Part shown: positions 24,813 through 33,450 of the stretch, piece by piece | How the letters are laid out: each line of letters opens with the position of its first letter | Position numbering within the stretch: the first letter of the stretch is position 1 | Origin: Ilumatobacteraceae bacterium | Lineage (GTDB): Bacteria; Actinomycetota; Acidimicrobiia; Acidimicrobiales; Ilumatobacteraceae | Direction: 5' to 3' | Length of the DNA: 64,000 nt | Assembly (NCBI GenBank): GCA_025463305.1 | Contig: JAOBWK010000036.1 | Location: 1-64,000, forward strand | Translations under genes and position numbers: made by a program | Notes under the pieces: generated by a model | Seen by the model: only the letters and a program-made list of their open reading frames with translations | The model's database searches: none | Told to the model about the DNA's origin: nothing

Positions 24813-26470
24813 GCAGGCGTCGATGCTGCGTGGGTGCGGCCGGCCTCGGCCTCTCGCGCGCACGACGAGCGGTAGGCCGCGACCTGCGCGGCGGTCTCGT
24901 CGGGCGTCCAGCCGAGCTCGGGCGCGATCAACCCGGCGACGTCGGCGGCCGCAGCCACCGATGCAGCGCGGTCGAACAGCCGGGCTCGGGTGCGGCGGGT
25001 GAGGACGTCGTCGAGGCTGCGAGCCATCTCCTCGCGCACCGCATAGACGGCCTCGGCGCGCAAGTAGGGCAGGCCGGGCACGAGCGGCTCGCCGAGCGTC
25101 GGATCGGCAGCGATCAGCTCGCGGACGCGGGTGAGCGCCGTGCCATGACGCCGGGCGAGGTGGGCGTCGGGTGCCCCGGCAGCCGGATCGCGGAAGCCCT
25201 CGGCGCCGAACAGCGGCAGGTTGCGGGTGCGGCACTTCGCGGACCGCCCGAGCCGCTCGAGCGCGGCGTCGACCGTGTCCTCGGCCATCTCCCGGTACGT
25301 GGTCAGCTTGCCGCCCGTGACGCTGATGACGCCAGCGGGGTCGGTGGTGATGCTGTGCCGGCGCGACAGGTCGGCGGTGCGCGCGGAGGCGCCCGTCTTC
25401 ACGAGCGGGCGCAGGCCGGCCCACACGCCGGTGATGTCGTCGGGCGTGATGCCCGTCGTGACCGATGCGTTCAGGGCGCGCAGCACGTAGTCGATGTCGT
25501 CGGCGGTGCACTGCGGATCGTCGACCGAGCCGTCGTAGTCGGTGTCGGTGGTGCCGACGTAAGTGTGCTGGAACGTGCCGTCCGGCTTGGGCCCCCACGG
25601 CACGACGAACAGGCTGCGCTTGTCCTTCGGCACGGGGATGACGACCGCGATGTCGTTGCGGACCTTCTCCCACGGCACCGTGATGTGGACGCCCTTCGCC
25701 GGACGGATCGAGTCCGGATGGGTGGCCTCGGCAAGGGCGCGGACGTCGTCGGACCAGACGCCGGCGGCGTTCACGACGACAGCCGCGCGGACGTCGATCG
25801 GCGTGCCGTCGGCGTCGATCACGACCCCGGTGGCCCGGCCGGCGGCGTCGCGCGAGATGGCGGTGACCGGGCAACCGTTGACGACCGCGGCGCCGTGCTC
25901 GGCCGCGGTGCGGGCGACCGTGAGGCACAGCCGGGCGTCGTCGGCCGTGGCGTCGTAGTAGAGGTAGGCCGAGGCGAGGCGCTCCTCGGGCATCGTCGGC
26001 AGGTGGGCGAACGCGGCCTGCTTCTTCAACCGGCGGTGCAGCTTGCCGATCCGCCAGCCACCGGTGAGGTCGTACATCCACATCGACGTGCCGAGCACCC
26101 GGGCGATCTTGCGTGACACCACGCCGTCGCGGGTGAGGATCGGGATCATGAATGGGAGCACGGTGACGAGGTGCGGTGCGTTGCGGCGCAGGCGCTGGCG
26201 CTCGTGGAGGGCCTCGTACACCAGCCGGACCTCGCCCTGCTGCAGGTAGCGCAGACCGCCGTGGACCAGCTTGGAGCTCTTCGACGACGTGCCCGAGGCG
26301 AAGTCGTCGCGCTCGATCAGCGCGGTGCGCAGGCCACGGCTGGCGGCGTCGAGGGCGACGCCGACACCGGTGATGCCACCGCCGACCACCACGATGTCGA
26401 ACGTCTCGTCGGCCAGCCGCCGCAGCATCGTCGCTCGATCGAGCGTCGGCAGGGGAGCGGGGCTCGTCAT
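24809..26470 (-). CDS. glpD: Aerobic glycerol-3-phosphate dehydrogenase
   Basis: This membrane-associated FAD enzyme oxidises sn-glycerol-3-phosphate to DHAP and passes electrons to quinone. It has 553 residues, typical for GlpD. The N-terminal dinucleotide fold reads VVVGGGITGVGVALDAASRG, then ERDDFASGTSSKSSKLVHGG and RYLQQGEVRLVYEAL, a GlpD hallmark. Later come VNAAGVWSDDVR, RPAKGVHI and SVTGGKLTTYREMAEDTVD, with a C-terminal helical cap. The ATG at 26470 lies 8 bases after TACACT. It is the first of four overlapping genes and divergent from the GlpC-like gene. Confidence 0.95.
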   Translation of the reverse strand: MTSPAPLPTLDRATMLRRLADETFDIVVVGGGITGVGVALDAASRGLRTALIERDDFASGTSSKSSKLVHGGLRYLQQGEVRLVYEALHERQRLRRNAPHLVTVLPFMIPILTRDGVVSRKIARVLGTSMWMYDLTGGWRIGKLHRRLKKQAAFAHLPTMPEERLASAYLYYDATADDARLCLTVARTAAEHGAAVVNGCPVTAISRDAAGRATGVVIDADGTPIDVRAAVVVNAAGVWSDDVRALAEATHPDSIRPAKGVHITVPWEKVRNDIAVVIPVPKDKRSLFVVPWGPKPDGTFQHTYVGTTDTDYDGSVDDPQCTADDIDYVLRALNASVTTGITPDDITGVWAGLRPLVKTGASARTADLSRRHSITTDPAGVISVTGGKLTTYREMAEDTVDAALERLGRSAKCRTRNLPLFGAEGFRDPAAGAPDAHLARRHGTALTRVRELIAADPTLGEPLVPGLPYLRAEAVYAVREEMARSLDDVLTRRTRARLFDRAASVAAAADVAGLIAPELGWTPDETAAQVAAYRSSCAREAEAGRTHAASTPA

Positions 26471-26478
26471 CGACCGGG

Positions 26479-26484
26479 AGTGTA
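26479..26484 (-). promoter_or_regulatory. Candidate -10 box TACACT of the glpD operon
   Basis: TACACT ends 8 bases before the glpD ATG, so the leader would be about 1-2 bases. The 206-bp divergent region up to 26677 is otherwise without a gene and likely holds control sites for both directions. Confidence 0.5.
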
Positions 26485-26676
26485 GTGGGCCACCTGGCCG
26501 GGCACGGAGTGGCCGGGTGCGCGCCGACCCATCGCACGTCCGACCGTGGATCTCGTCGTCCGGGGCGCGAGGATTTTCATGCGTCATCGACGGTAGACAT
26601 GCCGTGACGACGCGACGCCAGGGCTGGGGCGTCGCCGTGGATTCGTCGCGGCTCGACCAGAGGAACCCCCCACACG

Positions 26677-27996
26677 ATGACGATCACGTACGATCCGCAC
26701 CACCCCCAGTACCTGGACGAGGCCGACGTCCGCAACGAGATGGCACGAGTGTCCGACGTCTGCCACGGCTGCCGGCGTTGCGTGTCGCTGTGCACGTCGT
26801 TCCCGACGCTGTTCGAGATGATCGACCGCCACGACGACCACGACGCCGGTCGGCTCACCCCTGCCCAGCAGGACCAGGTGGTCGACGCCTGCTTCCAGTG
26901 CAAGCTCTGCGCAGTCAACTGCCCGTACGTGCCCGATCGGGACGAGCTCGCGATCGACTTCCCGCGACTCGTGCTGCGCTCGCTCGCGATGCGCACCGAC
27001 ACCGCTCAGGTGAGCGTGCGCCAACGCTCGGCGGCGCAGGTGATCTCGCGCACCGACACGGTCGGCGCGATCGCGAGTGCCACCGCCAACACCACGAACA
27101 AGGTGCTCGCCGCCAAGCCCGGTGGCATCGTGCGCAACGTGCTGGAGAAGACGACCGGCGTGTCGAGCGTCCGGTTGCTGCCGCCGTTCGCCCGCCAGCG
27201 GTTCTCCACGTGGTTCGAGCGCCGGCCGAAGGTGCGGATCGGCAAGCGCCAGGGCAGCGTCGCGCTGTTCCCGACCTGCCTCGTCGAGTACCAGCAGCCG
27301 GCCATCGGCCACGATCTCGTGCGCGTGTACGAGCGGAACGGCGTCGAGGTGTCGTTGGTCGACGCCGGTTGCTGCGGTGCGCCGTGGTTGCACAGCGGTG
27401 ACCGCGACCGCTTCATCAAGGCCGCGAAGAAGAACGTCGCGGCCCTCGCCGAGGAGGTCCGCGCCGGCAGCACCGTCGTCGTGCCCCAGCCGACGTGCGG
27501 CTACGTGATCAAGCGCGACTACACCGCGTACGTGCCCGGGGCCGACGCCGCCTTGGTGGCCGCGAACACGTTCGACGCCGCCGAGTACCTGATGAAGATC
27601 CATCGCGATCCGGACACCGCGCTCGACGTCGACTTCGATGGCGACATCCCCACCACCATCACCTACCACGCGCCGTCGCACCTGCGCGCCCAGAACATCG
27701 GCCTGCGCAGCCGCGACCTGATGAAGCTGACGGGCGCGCAGATCCGCCTCGTCCAGCAGGCGAGCGCGATGGACGCGATGTGGGGTCTGCGCGCCGAGAA
27801 CGCCGAGCTCGCGCTCGACGTCGCGCGCGCCCTCGGGGCCGAGATCACCCGCGGCGGGGGCGAGGTGGTTGCGGGCGACTGCCACCTCGCCAACACTGCC
27901 ATCACCGAGCAGACCGGGCGCACACCCGTGCACCCCATCCAGGTCGTCGCGCGGGCCTACGGGATCCCCGCCGAGGAGTTCGACCGGGGCCTGTGA
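26677..27996 (+). CDS. Fe-S oxidoreductase, GlpC / heterodisulfide-reductase-like
   Basis: This 439-residue iron-sulphur protein has two [4Fe-4S] ferredoxin motifs near the N-terminus (CHGCRRCVSLC and CFQCKLCAVNCP). Two cysteine-rich domains follow; the first has DAGCCGAPW, the second a reduced form around VAGDCHLAN. This is the layout of GlpC, the membrane-linked electron carrier of anaerobic glycerol-3-phosphate dehydrogenase, and of related Fe-S subunits. Facing glpD and an AGPS-like flavoprotein, it may carry electrons from one of them to quinone. An AGAGGAA ribosome site precedes the ATG, so it has a normal leader. The N-terminus YDPHHPQYLDE is unusual but in frame. Confidence 0.87.
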   Translation: MTITYDPHHPQYLDEADVRNEMARVSDVCHGCRRCVSLCTSFPTLFEMIDRHDDHDAGRLTPAQQDQVVDACFQCKLCAVNCPYVPDRDELAIDFPRLVLRSLAMRTDTAQVSVRQRSAAQVISRTDTVGAIASATANTTNKVLAAKPGGIVRNVLEKTTGVSSVRLLPPFARQRFSTWFERRPKVRIGKRQGSVALFPTCLVEYQQPAIGHDLVRVYERNGVEVSLVDAGCCGAPWLHSGDRDRFIKAAKKNVAALAEEVRAGSTVVVPQPTCGYVIKRDYTAYVPGADAALVAANTFDAAEYLMKIHRDPDTALDVDFDGDIPTTITYHAPSHLRAQNIGLRSRDLMKLTGAQIRLVQQASAMDAMWGLRAENAELALDVARALGAEITRGGGEVVAGDCHLANTAITEQTGRTPVHPIQVVARAYGIPAEEFDRGL

Positions 27997-28058
27997 CGGG
28001 CCCGGTTGGGAGCACTCGAATTCTTCATTTGCCTCTGGAATTGGCCGGAGGCAGGACC

Positions 28059-28064
28059 TATGTT
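28059..28064 (+). promoter_or_regulatory. Candidate -10 box TATGTT of the WhiB gene
   Basis: TATGTT lies in an unusually A/T-rich patch after the GlpC-like gene. It predicts a transcript beginning near 28071 with a leader of about 70 nt before the GTG at 28141. An in-frame ATG at 28060 falls inside this box and so would not be transcribed. Confidence 0.4.
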
Positions 28065-28140
28065 ACGAGGGTTGTCGCAGGGGGGTCTGCGCCGACGAAC
28101 TGCGGTTTTCAGCCAGACGAACGGGAAGGACTGGGTCGAC

Positions 28141-28380
28141 GTGTCACCCAAAGTGATTGTGTGGCGGGAGCTCGGAGCGTGCCGGGGGCTCGATCCGAGC
28201 ATGTTCTACCCGGACGAGGAAGACGACGCCGCAACCGCCAAGGCCGTCTGCCAACAATGCGACGTGCGGATCGCGTGCCTCGAGCACGCACTCGCGTCGC
28301 GCGAGAAGCAGGGCGTGTGGGGTGGTGCCACCGAGCGCGAGCGTCGGCGCATCATCCGTCAGCGGCGGCGCACCGCCTGA
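28141..28380 (+). CDS. WhiB-family iron-sulphur transcription regulator
   Basis: This 79-residue WhiB-like protein is found only in actinobacteria. It has the four cluster-binding cysteines (ACRG, then CQQC and C in IACLEHAL), the turn GVWGG, and the basic tail ERERRRIIRQRRR that contacts DNA or sigma factor. The chosen GTG at 28141 has GGAAGGA 10 bases upstream and gives a family-typical length. Longer in-frame starts exist (ATG at 28060 and 28006) but add non-family sequence. Which WhiB subgroup it belongs to is not clear by eye. Confidence 0.9.
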   Translation: MSPKVIVWRELGACRGLDPSMFYPDEEDDAATAKAVCQQCDVRIACLEHALASREKQGVWGGATERERRRIIRQRRRTA

Positions 28381-28426
28381 GCGGATCCGTCCGGATATCG
28401 CAAGGCTCGCGGCGCGGGCGCCCCAC

Positions 28427-28432
28427 TAGGCT
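28427..28432 (+). promoter_or_regulatory. Candidate -10 box TAGGCT of trpD (leaderless)
   Basis: TAGGCT is followed by 6 bases and then the GTG at 28439. There is no Shine-Dalgarno sequence. Confidence 0.55.
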
Positions 28433-28438
28433 CGCCGC

Positions 28439-29491
28439 GTGTCGCACTTCGACGAACTCGGTGGATGGCCGACGCTGCTGACCCAGCTGCTCGATCGCCA
28501 GGACCTGCCCGCTGCGAGCGCCCGTGAGGCGATGTCCACGATCCTGGCCGGCGACGCCACGCCGGCTCAGCTGATCGCCTTCGCCGTCGCGCTGAAGGCC
28601 AAGGGTGAGACCGGCGAGGAGCTGTCCGGGCTGCTCGACGCAGTGCTGACCGCGGCAACGCTCGTGCCGCTCGGCGACGACCTGCGCGACCGCGCCCTCG
28701 ACATCGTCGGCACCGGGGGCGACCGCAGCCACTCGATCAACGTGTCCACCATGTCGGCCATCGTGGTCGCCGGCGCCGGCGTGCCGATCTGCAAGCACGG
28801 GGCGCGGGCGGCGTCGTCCCAGTGCGGCACAGCCGACGTGCTCGAGGCGCTGGGCGTCGCCATCGACCTCGGCCCCGACGGCGTCCGTCGCTGCGTGGAG
28901 GAGGCCGGCATCGGCTTCTGCCTCGCCACCACGTTCCACCCCGCGTTCCGCTTCGCCGGCCCGTCTCGGCGCGAGATCGGGATCCCCACGGTGTTCAACC
29001 TGCTCGGGCCGATGGCCAACCCGGGCCGGGTGCGCCGCCAGCTGATCGGCGTCGCCAACCCAGCGGTGGCCGAGCGGATGCTCGCGTCGCTGCGGATCCA
29101 CGGTGCGACCAAGGCGTGGATCGTGCACGGCAACGGTCTCGACGAGCTCACCACGACCGGGACGTCGACCGTGCTCGCGCTGGAGCACGGCGAGGTCACC
29201 AGCTTCGAGGTCGATCCCGTGCAGCTCGGCCTCGCACCGGCGATCGCCGAGGAACTGGTCGGCGGCAACCCCGCGCACAACGCCGAGGTCGTCCATCGCG
29301 TGATGGGCGGCGATCACGGCGCGCACCGCGACATCGTGCTGCTCAACTCGGGCGCGGGTCTCGTGGTGGCCGGCGTGGCGAGCGACCTCGAGCAGGGCAT
29401 CGCGCTCGCGGCGCACTCGATCGACTCCGGCGCGGCGGCGGCGTCGCTGCGGCGCTTCGTCGAGGTGTCCCAGGCCGCTGCCGCCAGATGA
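28439..29491 (+). CDS. trpD: Anthranilate phosphoribosyltransferase
   Basis: The enzyme transfers phosphoribose from PRPP to anthranilate in tryptophan synthesis. It has 350 residues. The PRPP loop is DIVGTGGDRSHSINVST, and the substrate loop reads KHGARAASSQCGTADVLEALG-like. The Asn usual in the KHGN motif is Ala here, a change worth noting because that residue lines the active site. VHGNGLDELT and the late segment VMGGDHGAHRDIVLLNSGA follow the family. No other trp gene lies nearby; instead the stop overlaps thrB by 4 bp. In mycobacteria trpD also stands apart from other trp genes. Confidence 0.92.
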   Translation: MSHFDELGGWPTLLTQLLDRQDLPAASAREAMSTILAGDATPAQLIAFAVALKAKGETGEELSGLLDAVLTAATLVPLGDDLRDRALDIVGTGGDRSHSINVSTMSAIVVAGAGVPICKHGARAASSQCGTADVLEALGVAIDLGPDGVRRCVEEAGIGFCLATTFHPAFRFAGPSRREIGIPTVFNLLGPMANPGRVRRQLIGVANPAVAERMLASLRIHGATKAWIVHGNGLDELTTTGTSTVLALEHGEVTSFEVDPVQLGLAPAIAEELVGGNPAHNAEVVHRVMGGDHGAHRDIVLLNSGAGLVVAGVASDLEQGIALAAHSIDSGAAAASLRRFVEVSQAAAAR

Positions 29492-30336
29492 TCGTGTCCG
29501 TGCCGGCGACGTCGGCGAACATGGGACCCGGCTTCGACTCGCTCGGCGTGGCGCTCACGCTGCGCGCCGAGCTCGGGCTCGTCCTCGACGGAGAGGTGCC
29601 CGAGGGCGCCCGCGTCGCCGACGAGCATCACCTCGCCACGCTCGCGTTCCTGCAGTTCGGTGGCACGGGCGAGATCTGGACGCGCTCACCGATTCCGATG
29701 GGACGCGGTCTCGGCTTCAGCGCGGTCGTGCGGGTGGGCGGGTTGCTGCTTGCTCGGGCCCAGGCGGCGACGCCGGGCAGCGACGTGCTCGCGGCTTCGG
29801 CGGCCGACGTGCTGGCGGCGGCGAGCGCGCTCGAAGGCCACGCCGACAACGCCGCGCCGGCCGTGCTCGGCGGCGTCGTGGCCACCACCGGCGAGCGCTC
29901 GATCCAGGTCCCGCTCCAGCTCGACCCCGCCGTGGTCGTCTGGGTGCCGTCGTTCACCACGCGCACCGACCACAGCCGCAGCAAGCTCGCCGCCGAGGTG
30001 CCGCTCGCCGACGTGGTGTTCAACATCGGCCGCACCGCGTACCTCGTTGCCGCGCTCGCGGCCGGCGATGTCGACGCGCTCCGTCACGCGATGGAGGACC
30101 GGATCCATCAGCCGTCGAGGTTCGCGGCATCGCCGGCGTCGGCTGCGGCGCACGAGGCAGCGCTCGGTGCCGGTGCATGGTGCTCGTGGCTCTCTGGCTC
30201 GGGTCCGACGGTTGCCGCGATGTGCGCGGTCGACGCGGCTGCCGCAGTCGCCGCTGCGATGGCCGGCGTCGCCGACCGGGTCGGCCACACCAAGGTGCTC
30301 CGGATCGACCACGAGGGCGCCGCCGTCGAGTGGTGA
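29488..30336 (+). CDS. thrB: Homoserine kinase (GHMP family)
   Basis: This 282-residue kinase phosphorylates homoserine, the step before threonine synthase. The N-terminus VSVPATSANMGPGFDSLGVAL is the classic ThrB signature. The glycine-rich ATP loop reads PMGRGLGFSAVV, where the usual GLGSSA has Phe in place of the first Ser, an atypical residue in this motif. The C-terminal GHMP motif is WLSGSGPTVAAM. It overlaps trpD (ATGA), so a threonine and a tryptophan gene are translationally coupled. With ilvA at 3 kb, two steps around threonine lie in this window but are not linked. Confidence 0.87.
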   Translation: MIVSVPATSANMGPGFDSLGVALTLRAELGLVLDGEVPEGARVADEHHLATLAFLQFGGTGEIWTRSPIPMGRGLGFSAVVRVGGLLLARAQAATPGSDVLAASAADVLAAASALEGHADNAAPAVLGGVVATTGERSIQVPLQLDPAVVVWVPSFTTRTDHSRSKLAAEVPLADVVFNIGRTAYLVAALAAGDVDALRHAMEDRIHQPSRFAASPASAAAHEAALGAGAWCSWLSGSGPTVAAMCAVDAAAAVAAAMAGVADRVGHTKVLRIDHEGAAVEW

Positions 30337-30359
30337 TGGCGAGTGGTGATGGCGGGTGG

Positions 30360-31097
30360 CTACTTGGCGAGGAACCCGCCGTCGATGATCAGCTCGGTGC
30401 CGGTGACGAACACGGCGTCGTCGGAGGCGAGGAACGCGATCGCGCCGGAGATCTCGCTGACGTGGGCCCGCCGACCGAGCGGGGTCTGCGGGACGACACC
30501 GCCCTCGGGCTCGTTCTCGTTCATCGGCGTGCTGACGCCGCCGGGGCAGATCGAGTTGACCCGGATCTTGTCCTTGGCGAGCTCGAGCGCCGCGGTCTTC
30601 GACATCGCGATGATGGCGCCCTTGCTCGCGGTGTAGGCGATGTAGCCGTCGGCGCCGACGGCACCGAAGATCGAGGCGACGTTGATGATCGAGCCGCCAC
30701 CGGTCTCGCGCATCAATGGGATCGCCGCCTGCATGCCGAGGAGGGCACCGGTCGCGTTGACAGCGAGGGTGAGGTTCCAGTCGGCGAGCGTCTCGTCCTC
30801 CAACGGGTTGACGTGGATGATGCCCGCGTTGTTGACGAGCACGTCGAGCCGGCCGCGCTCGCGACACCAGGAGATCGCGGTGGACCAGTCGGCCGGCGAC
30901 GTGACGTCGAGGTGCTGGTAGCTGACCATCAGCCCCTTGGCCTGCAGGGCGGCAACGGTGTCGGCGCCGACGTCGTCGAGCACGTCGCCGCACAGCACAT
31001 CGGCGCCCTCGCTCGCCAGCCGCTCGGCGTGCGAGGCGCCCTGGCCGCGTGCGCCGCCGGTGATGACCACGACCTTGCCATCGAAGCGGCCGCTCAT
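30360..31097 (-). CDS. Short-chain dehydrogenase/reductase (SDR)
   Basis: This 245-residue classical SDR is NAD(P)-dependent. It has the cofactor loop TGGARGQG, the NNAG motif (VLVNNAGIIH), the catalytic Ser in NVASIFG, YTASK (Tyr/Lys pair) and CPGGVSTPM after it. It probably oxidises or reduces a hydroxyl or keto group on an unknown substrate. Its ATG overlaps the stop of the FMO-like gene by 4 bp, so the flavin monooxygenase and SDR would act in one pathway, for example oxygenation and alcohol oxidation of a steroid or terpenoid-like compound (inference). Confidence 0.9.
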   Translation of the reverse strand: MSGRFDGKVVVITGGARGQGASHAERLASEGADVLCGDVLDDVGADTVAALQAKGLMVSYQHLDVTSPADWSTAISWCRERGRLDVLVNNAGIIHVNPLEDETLADWNLTLAVNATGALLGMQAAIPLMRETGGGSIINVASIFGAVGADGYIAYTASKGAIIAMSKTAALELAKDKIRVNSICPGGVSTPMNENEPEGGVVPQTPLGRRAHVSEISGAIAFLASDDAVFVTGTELIIDGGFLAK

Positions 31098-32428
31098 GCC
31101 GGCACCCCGGCGGCGATCGGCGCGGCGGAGTCGGTCGAGGCGCCGGCCGACGTGTCGGGCGGTGATGCCGGCAGCGACTGCTCGAGCCGGTCGAGGGTCT
31201 TGCCGGCGGCCTCCATCTGGCGCATCCAGAACTTGCGGATGATGTCGATGCGGGCCTCGGCGGGCTCGATCGCGGCGAAGTGCGCCGCCAGCAGCGGGCC
31301 GCCCCGCTCGCGGATGCGGAGCATGCGCACGAGCATCTTCGACTGCAGCGAGTAGATCGGCAGCTGCGGGCCGCGAGCCGCGGCGAGTCCGATGAAGTAC
31401 AGGTTCTCGACGCCGACGGGCAGCACCATGCCGGCGGTGCGGATCGGTGCGCCGTCACGCCACGTGAACAGCGAGTCGTCGAGGAACGGGAACGTCACGT
31501 TGAAGCCGGTGGCGAGCAGCACCGTGTCGAACTCGCGGCTGGTGCCGTCGGTGAACTGGACGGTCTTGCCCTCGAACCGGGTCACGCCGGGCACCACCGT
31601 GATCCGGCCGTGGTGGATCCAGTACAGGAGCAGGTTGTTGACGACGGGCGGCTGCTTGTTGAGGTTGCGGGTCGCCGGCTCGGGCAGCCCGCGATACGAC
31701 GACGTCTTGCCGACGACCACGTCGACGAGGAAGCGGGACACCCGCTCGTTCACCGCGACGGGCAGCTTGCCGAGCCACTTCAGCTCCGCCCTGGGCTTGC
31801 CGAACATGGCCTTGGGCTGGAACGTCTGACCGCGGCGCACCGAGATGAAGGAGTCCAGGCGGGCGTTGGCGACGTCGACGGCGAGGTCGCAACCGGAGTT
31901 GCCGGCACCGATCACGAGCACCCGGCGGCCCTCGATGTCGCCGACGTTCTGGTAGGCCGACGAGTGGATGACGGGGCCGTCGAACTCGCCGGGAACGTCC
32001 GGCAGCCGTGGGTCCCACAGGTGCCCGTTGGCGACGATGACGGCGTCGTAGGTGTTGATCTGCCCGTCGGAGGTCGTCACCGTCCAACCGGCGTCACCAC
32101 GGTCGCCGCGCGGTTCCACGCTCGTCACCGACACGCCGAACTGGATCGTGTCGAGGAGGCCGCGCTCGGTCGCGAACGCGAGCAGGTACTCGCGCATCTG
32201 GTCGCGGCTCGGGTACACGGGGTAGCTCGCCGGCATCGGGTAGCCGACGAAGCCGGAGATGTCGCGAGACGTGATGAGGTGCAGCGACTCGTAGTCCGTC
32301 TGCCAGTGCCCACCGACGCTCTGGTTGCGCTCGAAGCAGTCCACGTCGAAGCCGTCGCGGACGAGGGTGTCGAGCGTGGCGAGGCCGGCGGCCCCGGCAC
32401 CGATGATGCAGTAGCGATGTGAACCCAT
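31094..32428 (-). CDS. Flavin-containing monooxygenase-like NAD(P)/FAD protein
   Basis: This 444-residue two-dinucleotide-fold flavoprotein has an FAD loop IIGAGAAGLAT near residue 7 and an NADPH loop VIGAGNSGCDLAVD near 170. Just before it lies FDGPVIHSSAY, which fits the FMO/Baeyer-Villiger fingerprint FxGxxxH. A late LATGFNVTFPF closes the FAD domain. It may insert one oxygen from O2 into N-, S- or keto groups; the substrate is unknown. CAGGCT lies 6 bases before the ATG. A LysR gene lies directly upstream on the same strand and may control it. Confidence 0.87.
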   Translation of the reverse strand: MGSHRYCIIGAGAAGLATLDTLVRDGFDVDCFERNQSVGGHWQTDYESLHLITSRDISGFVGYPMPASYPVYPSRDQMREYLLAFATERGLLDTIQFGVSVTSVEPRGDRGDAGWTVTTSDGQINTYDAVIVANGHLWDPRLPDVPGEFDGPVIHSSAYQNVGDIEGRRVLVIGAGNSGCDLAVDVANARLDSFISVRRGQTFQPKAMFGKPRAELKWLGKLPVAVNERVSRFLVDVVVGKTSSYRGLPEPATRNLNKQPPVVNNLLLYWIHHGRITVVPGVTRFEGKTVQFTDGTSREFDTVLLATGFNVTFPFLDDSLFTWRDGAPIRTAGMVLPVGVENLYFIGLAAARGPQLPIYSLQSKMLVRMLRIRERGGPLLAAHFAAIEPAEARIDIIRKFWMRQMEAAGKTLDRLEQSLPASPPDTSAGASTDSAAPIAAGVPA

Positions 32429-32501
32429 GCGAGCAGCCTGACCGACGGCCGATGGCCTGTCCAGCCTTGATTGACGACAGATGCCGAAGGCAGAGCCTTG
32501 A

Positions 32502-33407
32502 TCAGTCCTGCAGCTCCGCGAGGCGATTCTGGGCCAGTTCGATCAAGGCCGCGGTGGCCGGCGAGGTGTTCGCCGCCCGGGGCGTGATGAACGCGAACGA
32601 CTCGAGCAATGGGGGATCCAGCGAGACGCAGCCCAACCGGTCCGCGAGCTGCAGCAGCGACACCAGCGTGCGCGACACCACCGTGTCGCCGACGCCACGC
32701 GCGGCGAGGTCGAGGGCCGCCGCAGGGGACTCGACCTCGACGATCGGCTCGATGGCGAGGCCGGCGCGTTGGGCCCGTTCGACGAGTTGGCGACGGGTGG
32801 GATCGTCGTTGCCCCACTGCGCCTCGGGCAGGATCAGCGGCGCCGCGCTGAGCTGCTCGATGGTGACGGGTGAGCGCAGGCGCGACGGATGAGCGCTCAC
32901 GTACACCGCCTCGCTCGTCCAGATCGTCGTGCCGACGTCGAGCCCCCGATCGTCGACCGGCAACGCGACGAGCCCGGCCTCCAGCTGTCCGTTGCGCACC
33001 GCGTCGGCGACGCCGACCGAGTTGTGGCCGACGATGCGCATCCGCACGCCTGGGTAGCGCTGGCGGAACTCGGCCACGACGTCGCCGAGGATGTAGTGGT
33101 GGGCGCTGCTGAACGTGCCGAGCGACACCGTGCCGCCGATCAGCGTGCGCACCTCGGTGACGGTGTCCTCGGCCTCACGGACCGCCGCGACGGCCCGCTC
33201 GGCGCTGGGCACGAGACGCCGCCCGGCCTCGGTGAGCACCAGTCCACGGTTCGTGCGCAGGAACAGGTCGACGCCGAGATCGCGCTCCAGCCGGCGGACC
33301 TGTTCGCTCAGGCTCGGCTGGGCGATGAAGCACGCGCTCGCCGCCGCCGACAGCGATCCGTGCTCGGCCGCGGCGAGGAAGTAGACGAGCTGCTGCACCG
33401 TGACCAT
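32502..33407 (-). CDS. LysR-family transcriptional regulator
   Basis: This 301-residue LTTR has an N-terminal winged helix: LVYFLAAAEHGSLSAAASAC, then QPSLSEQVRRLERDLG. The C-terminal periplasmic-binding-like effector domain begins near residue 90 with GTVSLGTFSSAHHYIL. Unlike the usual divergent layout, its FMO and SDR candidates lie 73 bp downstream on the same strand. The ATG at 33407 lies 6 bases after TATCCT, so its mRNA is probably leaderless; a GTG two codons later is possible. Confidence 0.92.
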   Translation of the reverse strand: MVTVQQLVYFLAAAEHGSLSAAASACFIAQPSLSEQVRRLERDLGVDLFLRTNRGLVLTEAGRRLVPSAERAVAAVREAEDTVTEVRTLIGGTVSLGTFSSAHHYILGDVVAEFRQRYPGVRMRIVGHNSVGVADAVRNGQLEAGLVALPVDDRGLDVGTTIWTSEAVYVSAHPSRLRSPVTIEQLSAAPLILPEAQWGNDDPTRRQLVERAQRAGLAIEPIVEVESPAAALDLAARGVGDTVVSRTLVSLLQLADRLGCVSLDPPLLESFAFITPRAANTSPATAALIELAQNRLAELQD

Positions 33408-33413
33408 CCGGCG

Positions 33414-33419
33414 AGGATA
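33414..33419 (-). promoter_or_regulatory. Candidate -10 box TATCCT of the LysR gene (leaderless)
   Basis: TATCCT is followed by 6 bases and the ATG at 33407, without a ribosome-binding sequence. Confidence 0.5.
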
Positions 33420-33450
33420 CGACCGGCTCGCGCCACGGGCCGGATGGCGG

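Noticed and set aside
24813..26537. A 575-residue N-terminal extension of the AGPS-like protein
   Set aside because: It lies out of frame over glpD and is Arg/His-rich without a domain; the GTG at 24812 overlaps the glpD stop in the usual way.
28006..28140. Longer WhiB start at 28006 or 28060
   Set aside because: The added residues do not look like a WhiB protein, and the likely -10 box overlaps the ATG at 28060. The GTG at 28141 has a ribosome site.
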